Part shown: piece after piece, positions 5,959-8,470 of the stretch
Layout of the letters: every line of letters starts with the position of its first letter
Position numbering within the stretch: position 1 is the first letter of the stretch
DNA from: Kouleothrix aurantiaca
GTDB taxonomy: Bacteria; Chloroflexota; Chloroflexia; Chloroflexales; Roseiflexaceae
Length of the DNA stretch: 8,470 nt
Direction of reading: 5' to 3'
Assembly: GCA_001399705.1 (NCBI GenBank)
Contig: LJCR01000065.1
Location: forward strand, 1-8,470
Notes under the pieces: model-generated
What the model was told of the DNA's origin: nothing
The model's input: only the letters and a program-made list of their open reading frames with translations
The model's database searches: none
Translations under genes and position numbers: made by a program

Positions 5959-5979
5959 CGTCAGAAAATAGTGGTATAG

Positions 5980-6012
5980 CAATGCCCATTGTAACTGTTA
6001 CAATGGGCATTG
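5980..6012. repeat. 33-base near-perfect palindrome after the sigma-like gene
   Basis: CAATGCCCATTGTAAC (5980-5995) and its exact reverse complement (5997-6012) flank a single T. It lies 22 bases after the stop codon and 12 bases before the next promoter. There is no T tract, so it does not look like a standard terminator. A one-base spacer would make a tight cruciform rather than a good RNA loop, so a protein-binding site is also possible. Confidence 0.6.
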
Positions 6013-6023
6013 TGCTGTCTGGC

Positions 6024-6052
6024 TTGACCGTGGAATCACCTAACGCTATACT
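6024..6052 (+). promoter_or_regulatory. sigma70 promoter of the small membrane protein gene
   Basis: TTGACC (6024-6029) and TATACT (6047-6052) are 17 bases apart. Transcription would start near 6059, about 28 bases before the ATG. The palindrome at 5980-6012 lies just upstream of the -35 box. Confidence 0.7.
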
Positions 6053-6086
6053 ACCGAGGTTATTCGCTTGTCAATAGGAGCACGCC

Positions 6087-6428
6087 ATGGAGCCACCACG
6101 CATGGAGGTCGATCTCCCTTGCGCCGACAGTCGGTATTCGGATGCATCAACCACGGTCGTATTTGGATGGTATGGCTTTTGTTTCAGTCTCACGTGCCGT
6201 GTTCTTCTTCAGATCAGTGAAGCGGTGTGGAACGTCCCGGATAGCTGGCCGTGGTTGTGTATGACGTGGGGGTTCACCGGATTGGTGGTGGTCTTTGCGT
6301 GGGTGTGGCATCGTGGATGGACCTGTCGCCACGAACGAGGATTGTATGTGGCGACGGAGCAAGGTGTTCAAGCGGGCTTGCAAGTGAGTATTCACGATAT
6401 GCAGGAGCGATTGACCTCGCTTATCTAG
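6087..6428 (+). CDS. small membrane protein with two transmembrane helices
   Basis: A 113-residue protein with probable membrane helices at about 22-44 and 55-75. The connecting loop is short (VWNVPDSWPW). After the second helix comes a basic HRGWTCRHERG segment that should stay in the cytoplasm, then an amphipathic C-terminal helix. The start has AGGAG (6076-6080) six bases upstream. I do not recognise the family; holins and small phage or plasmid membrane proteins have this size and shape, but there is no specific evidence. Its stop codon TAG shares three bases (CTAG) with the stop of the convergent XRE gene. Confidence 0.65.
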   Translation: MEPPRMEVDLPCADSRYSDASTTVVFGWYGFCFSLTCRVLLQISEAVWNVPDSWPWLCMTWGFTGLVVVFAWVWHRGWTCRHERGLYVATEQGVQAGLQVSIHDMQERLTSLI

Positions 6429-6994
6429 GATGCTTTCTTGTCCTGTTCAATAAAAAAAGTCCCGAGCGCAAGGTATTGTTTTGCCCGCTCGGGACTTTGT
6501 TGATAGAGTTCATTAAGGATCGTGAGGGCTTCCTGAACGTGTTCAGGAGGAACGCCTCCAGCAATGTGATCCAGAGATTGCTGAATAGCGCGTTCTTTGA
6601 CTCGTTGCTGGGCTAATTCATGGCCCAGGCTTCTGGCTTGAATCACCATTTCATCGAGATCAATCACGCTATTCTCAGTGAGCGTTCCTACGATCTCTGA
6701 ACCATATCGGGTCGCTCGCTCGATATGATGCACATCTAAATTCAGCACATCCGTGAGCGCGGTCATAATAGGGCCGCGCGGCATGCGCTGTCCACCCATC
6801 AACTCCCACATATCTTTGGGATGCACCGTGGTAATCTTTGACGCGGTTTCGCGCATGCGTTCAATGATTTCCGTGTTTTGGAGACCTAGCAGATCCCGCA
6901 TTTGACGGAGATACGCTGCGAAGGCTTCACGCGAAAGTCGATCACGGATGTCTCGTCGCGTCATCGTTTCACCGGTGCGTAGCTGAAATGTCAT
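6425..6994 (-). CDS. XRE-like helix-turn-helix regulator
   Basis: A 189-residue protein with an N-terminal Cro/CI-like region at about 24-88. FAAYLRQMRDLLGLQNTEI leads into a helix with a variable insert (ETASKITTVHPKDM), then WELMGGQRMPR, then a helix MTALTDVLNLD typical of the end of an XRE domain. The remaining 100 residues are helical and charged and could be a dimerisation part. The start at 6994 is set by GAGGAGGAATA-ATG, a very strong ribosome site. An inverted repeat at 7043-7067 overlaps the likely promoter, so it may regulate itself. Its 3' end overlaps a terminator-like hairpin (6452-6498) while still in frame. It is one of two candidates for the repressor that binds the ATTGGGG operators. 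Confidence 0.7.
   Translation of the reverse strand: MTFQLRTGETMTRRDIRDRLSREAFAAYLRQMRDLLGLQNTEIIERMRETASKITTVHPKDMWELMGGQRMPRGPIMTALTDVLNLDVHHIERATRYGSEIVGTLTENSVIDLDEMVIQARSLGHELAQQRVKERAIQQSLDHIAGGVPPEHVQEALTILNELYQQSPERAKQYLALGTFFIEQDKKAS
6452..6498 (-). terminator. terminator-like hairpin inside the 3' end of the XRE gene
   Basis: Read on the minus strand, AAAGTCCCGAGCG (6498-6486) pairs perfectly with CGCTCGGGACTTT (6468-6456) around a 17-base loop and runs into seven T residues (6458-6452). This is a textbook intrinsic terminator, but it lies before the XRE stop codon at 6427-6425. On the plus strand, where the convergent membrane-protein gene has already ended at 6428, the same hairpin is followed by TTTGTTG. 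It may thus act for that gene as well. Confidence 0.7.
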
Positions 6995-7034
6995 TATTCC
7001 TCCTCATGAGGACTTTCATTTCCTCCCCTACTTT

Positions 7035-7067
7035 ACTATAAATGCTATCGTTTGTCTACCGATAGCA
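7035..7067 (-). promoter_or_regulatory. probable promoter and operator of the XRE gene
   Basis: A candidate -10 TATAGT lies at 7040-7035 on the minus strand, about 40 bases before the start codon; no good -35 box is found. Immediately upstream is a perfect inverted repeat, TGCTATCG (7043-7050) and CGATAGCA (7060-7067), spaced by 9 bases, covering the spacer and -35 region. Self-control by the XRE protein would fit. Confidence 0.45.
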
Positions 7068-7138
7068 ACCCCCAATTTCGAGTGATCTCCCCCACGAAAT
7101 CAGCGTTTTTTTGGCGGTTTGTGTGTTGTTAAACACTG

Positions 7139-7162
7139 CAATTGGGGTATATGCCCCAATTG
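7139..7162. promoter_or_regulatory. operator O2, CAATTGGGG-N6-CCCCAATTG
   Basis: Nine-base perfect arms (7139-7147 and 7154-7162) enclose TATATG, the same core palindrome as O1. The six central bases could serve as a weak -10 with TTGTTA (7126-7131) 16 bases upstream. It lies just before the -35 of the better promoter at 7166-7194. A further half-site, CCCCAAT, is at 7070-7076. Confidence 0.7.
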
Positions 7163-7165
7163 GCA

Positions 7166-7194
7166 TTGATCTCGCTGGGCCTCAATTGTATACT
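7166..7194 (+). promoter_or_regulatory. sigma70 promoter of the ParB-like gene
   Basis: TTGATC (7166-7171) and TATACT (7189-7194) are 17 bases apart. Transcription would start near 7201, giving a leader of nearly 90 bases. Operator O2 lies upstream and O3 just downstream of the start, so the promoter is bracketed by two copies of the palindrome. Confidence 0.7.
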
Positions 7195-7204
7195 GACGGT
7201 ATCA

Positions 7205-7224
7205 ATTGGGGGAAAAACCCCAAC
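7205..7224. promoter_or_regulatory. operator O3, ATTGGGG-N6-CCCCAAC
   Basis: ATTGGGG (7205-7211) and CCCCAAC (7218-7224) copy the O1/O2 arms with only the last base changed and keep the six-base spacer. It sits about 5 to 25 bases after the predicted transcription start, where a bound repressor would block initiation or escape. O2 and O3 centres are 64 bases apart, about six helical turns, which would allow looping. Confidence 0.65.
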
Positions 7225-7288
7225 CGCATGAAAAAAAAGAAATGGTTGCACGTTAGATGAGAGAACCTCATGAGAAAGGAATGCCCTG

Positions 7289-8320
7289 ATGACGGCAACC
7301 ATGGATGATACCAGCGTGGAATTCCACGCCATTGAATCGCGGCTCCAGAGCATTGGCCGTCCGCGCGAAGAGACGCGCATGCTTGGCGATCTCGCATTCC
7401 GCCACGATCTGCAGGTCCGCGCGCTTCCCAAAACCGGTGGCGCGATTGCAGTCGATGAACCGACGGCGCAGCGCTATACCCAGCTCTATAAAGAAGGTGC
7501 GGATCTGGGGCCGCTGGTGGTCTTGGATACTCCTGACGTGACCGGTCTTGTGGTCGATGGGTTCCATCGCGGGCACGCGCTCCGCACGCTCTACGGCACT
7601 CAGTGGCGGACGACGCCCGTGACGGTGGTGGTGTTTGACGGGACCGAAGATGATGCGCGCATGCTCGCGTGTGAGCTGAATTCCGCGCGTGGACTGCAAT
7701 TCACCGGCCCGGATTGGCTGAAGATCGCCGAAGTCTATCTGGGCACCCTCTTTCGGCAAGGAACCAACCCATCGGACAATAGTGTGGCACGCATCCTGGG
7801 CGTCACGCGCTACTATGTGGCGGAAGCGCGGAAGCGGCTCGAACCGCACTTTCCCGATCTGCCCACGACGCGCATAAGCAACCGCCGCAAGGATGATGGC
7901 ACCCCTGTGCAGCGGCCACCGACCTATACCACCAAACCGCTGACTGGCTTCGACCGGGATGATGACGACGCGTTTCAGCAAGCCCCGGCAGGTGCCCCTC
8001 CCCGGCAGCCGCTCAGCCGACAGTCGCGCTCAGGCAGTCCCACCGATTCCTCTCGACACCACGGCTCCGCTTCCCGTGCTGGTCATGCGCGCCCGACCGT
8101 CATTGACGAGGTGATCCGGCAGCGGATCGCTGATTGGGATCTGCCGGAGCCGGTCATTCAGCAAGGTGATCCCATTGCGATTACGCTGCGCTGGACCATG
8201 GTGGATGAACACGGCGAACCGAGCGATGGTGCGGCTATGTCGGCGATGGATTTTCAGCTGATCCCGCCTGCGGTGCGACACCGGCTGCGGGCGTTGCTTG
8301 AGGCCGTGGATGCAGACTAA
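7289..8320 (+). CDS. ParB-domain (ParB/Spo0J-like) DNA-binding protein
   Basis: A 343-residue protein with a ParB-type N-terminal domain at about 52-125. Its signature VVDGFHRGHA (88-97) stands where ParB proteins carry the GERR-type nucleotide-binding box, and VTVVVFDGT (111-119) forms the following strand. An HTH follows at about 152-185 (SDNSVARILGVTRYYVAEA). A long charged and Ser/Pro-rich linker (about 190-268) leads to a compact C-terminal domain (about 270-343). The start has AAAGGA eight bases upstream. ParB proteins bind centromere-like DNA or act as regulators; the DGFHR form is common in uncharacterised mobile-element proteins. No parA is visible here, so it may not be a classical partition protein. 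It has a promoter flanked by the ATTGGGG operators and overlaps the next gene by 11 bases. Confidence 0.75.
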   Translation: MTATMDDTSVEFHAIESRLQSIGRPREETRMLGDLAFRHDLQVRALPKTGGAIAVDEPTAQRYTQLYKEGADLGPLVVLDTPDVTGLVVDGFHRGHALRTLYGTQWRTTPVTVVVFDGTEDDARMLACELNSARGLQFTGPDWLKIAEVYLGTLFRQGTNPSDNSVARILGVTRYYVAEARKRLEPHFPDLPTTRISNRRKDDGTPVQRPPTYTTKPLTGFDRDDDDAFQQAPAGAPPRQPLSRQSRSGSPTDSSRHHGSASRAGHARPTVIDEVIRQRIADWDLPEPVIQQGDPIAITLRWTMVDEHGEPSDGAAMSAMDFQLIPPAVRHRLRALLEAVDAD

Positions 8321-8470
8321 TCGCTGCCCGTATTGTGGCCAGATCGTCACGGCGCAGGACGCGCGCGTGTCCCTCACTACCGGCGAGGTGGCGCATGTCA
8401 TTTGTACCGACAGTGATGCGCGCGACTGGCGTCGTTGGCGCGCCGTGTGGGCCTGGGCTGAACTCGTAAC
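8310..8470 (+). CDS. small zinc-ribbon-like protein, 5' part (runs off right edge)
   Basis: The ATG at 8310 overlaps the end of the ParB-like gene by 11 bases and has GAGG a few bases upstream, so coupled translation is likely. The visible 53 residues begin MQTNRCPYCGQ, with Cys6 and Cys9 as a CxxC knuckle, and continue to His29 and Cys32 (HVIC), which could supply the other two zinc ligands. A Trp- and Arg-rich helix follows (about 39-53). The frame is open to the window edge. Zinc ribbons of this size often bind nucleic acid or a partner protein, but no family can be named. Confidence 0.55.
   Translation, partial: MQTNRCPYCGQIVTAQDARVSLTTGEVAHVICTDSDARDWRRWRAVWAWAELV

Noticed and set aside
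5173..6086. ATAGGAGCACGCC present at 5173-5185 and at 6074-6086
   Set aside because: A single 13-base match in a window this size is expected by chance, and the two copies lie in unrelated contexts (promoter spacer versus ribosome site).
7075..7112. ATTTCG/CGAAAT pairing followed by seven T residues on the plus strand
   Set aside because: The stem is only six AT-rich pairs with a 14-base loop, the T tract is not adjacent, and no plus-strand gene ends nearby.
7268..7981. Open frame of 237 codons on the minus strand
   Set aside because: It is antisense to the ParB-like gene, whose domains, ribosome site and promoter are clear; the frame is a by-product of GC-rich codon use.
1..8470. CRISPR arrays, tRNA or rRNA genes, insertion-sequence ends
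   Set aside because: No regularly spaced direct repeats, no cloverleaf candidates, and no transposase or terminal inverted repeats were seen by reading both strands.

Overview
The window is bacterial DNA, gene-dense and moderately GC-rich. It has Shine-Dalgarno sites, sigma70-type promoters and ATGA stop/start overlaps. It carries no ribosomal, tRNA or metabolic genes. What it does carry is an actin-like partition gene, an FtsK-like ATPase, a ParB-like protein, a DUF1064-type nuclease, several helix-turn-helix regulators and a sigma-like protein. That content is typical of a plasmid, phage-plasmid or integrative element backbone. The host cannot be fixed from sequence alone; a Chloroflexota-type element is only a weak guess from the general feel of the proteins.

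Layout. (1) Positions 1-532, minus strand: the N-terminal half of a ParM/StbA-like actin family protein, running off the left edge. Its sigma70 promoter (583-612) is bracketed by GTACCG/CGGTAC repeats in mirror symmetry and is preceded by a cluster of AACTGGTT half-sites (616-718). This is the arrangement expected of a partition operator or centromere. (2) Positions 810-5137, minus strand: a probable six-gene operon read from a strong promoter at 5170-5198. In order of transcription it encodes an HTH protein, a PD-(D/E)xK nuclease-like DUF1064 protein, a polytopic membrane protein, a membrane-anchored FtsK-like ATPase whose Walker A and Walker B motifs are both altered, a 70-residue protein and an internally duplicated 153-residue protein. 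A hairpin at 729-761 may end it. (3) Positions 5217-6428, plus strand: a divergent promoter drives a sigma-like HTH protein, followed by a separately promoted two-helix membrane protein. (4) Positions 6425-6994, minus strand: an XRE-like regulator that converges on the membrane protein with overlapping stop codons (CTAG) and has a terminator-like hairpin inside its last codons. (5) Positions 7139-8470, plus strand: a regulated promoter region, a ParB-domain protein and the start of a small zinc-ribbon-like gene.

How the parts may work together. The sigma-like gene and the ParB-like gene share a palindromic operator, ATTGGGG-N6-CCCCAAT, which overlaps or adjoins their promoters. They therefore probably answer to one repressor, possibly one of the two HTH proteins encoded here. 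The actin-like and ParB-like proteins point to segregation. The FtsK-like ATPase, large membrane protein and nuclease-like protein in one operon suggest a DNA-handling complex at the membrane, either for transfer or for partition. That last point is inference. The most unusual things to follow up are the doubly altered FtsK-like ATPase with its membrane partner, the phased operator of the actin-like gene, the shared ATTGGGG operator, and the terminator inside a coding region.
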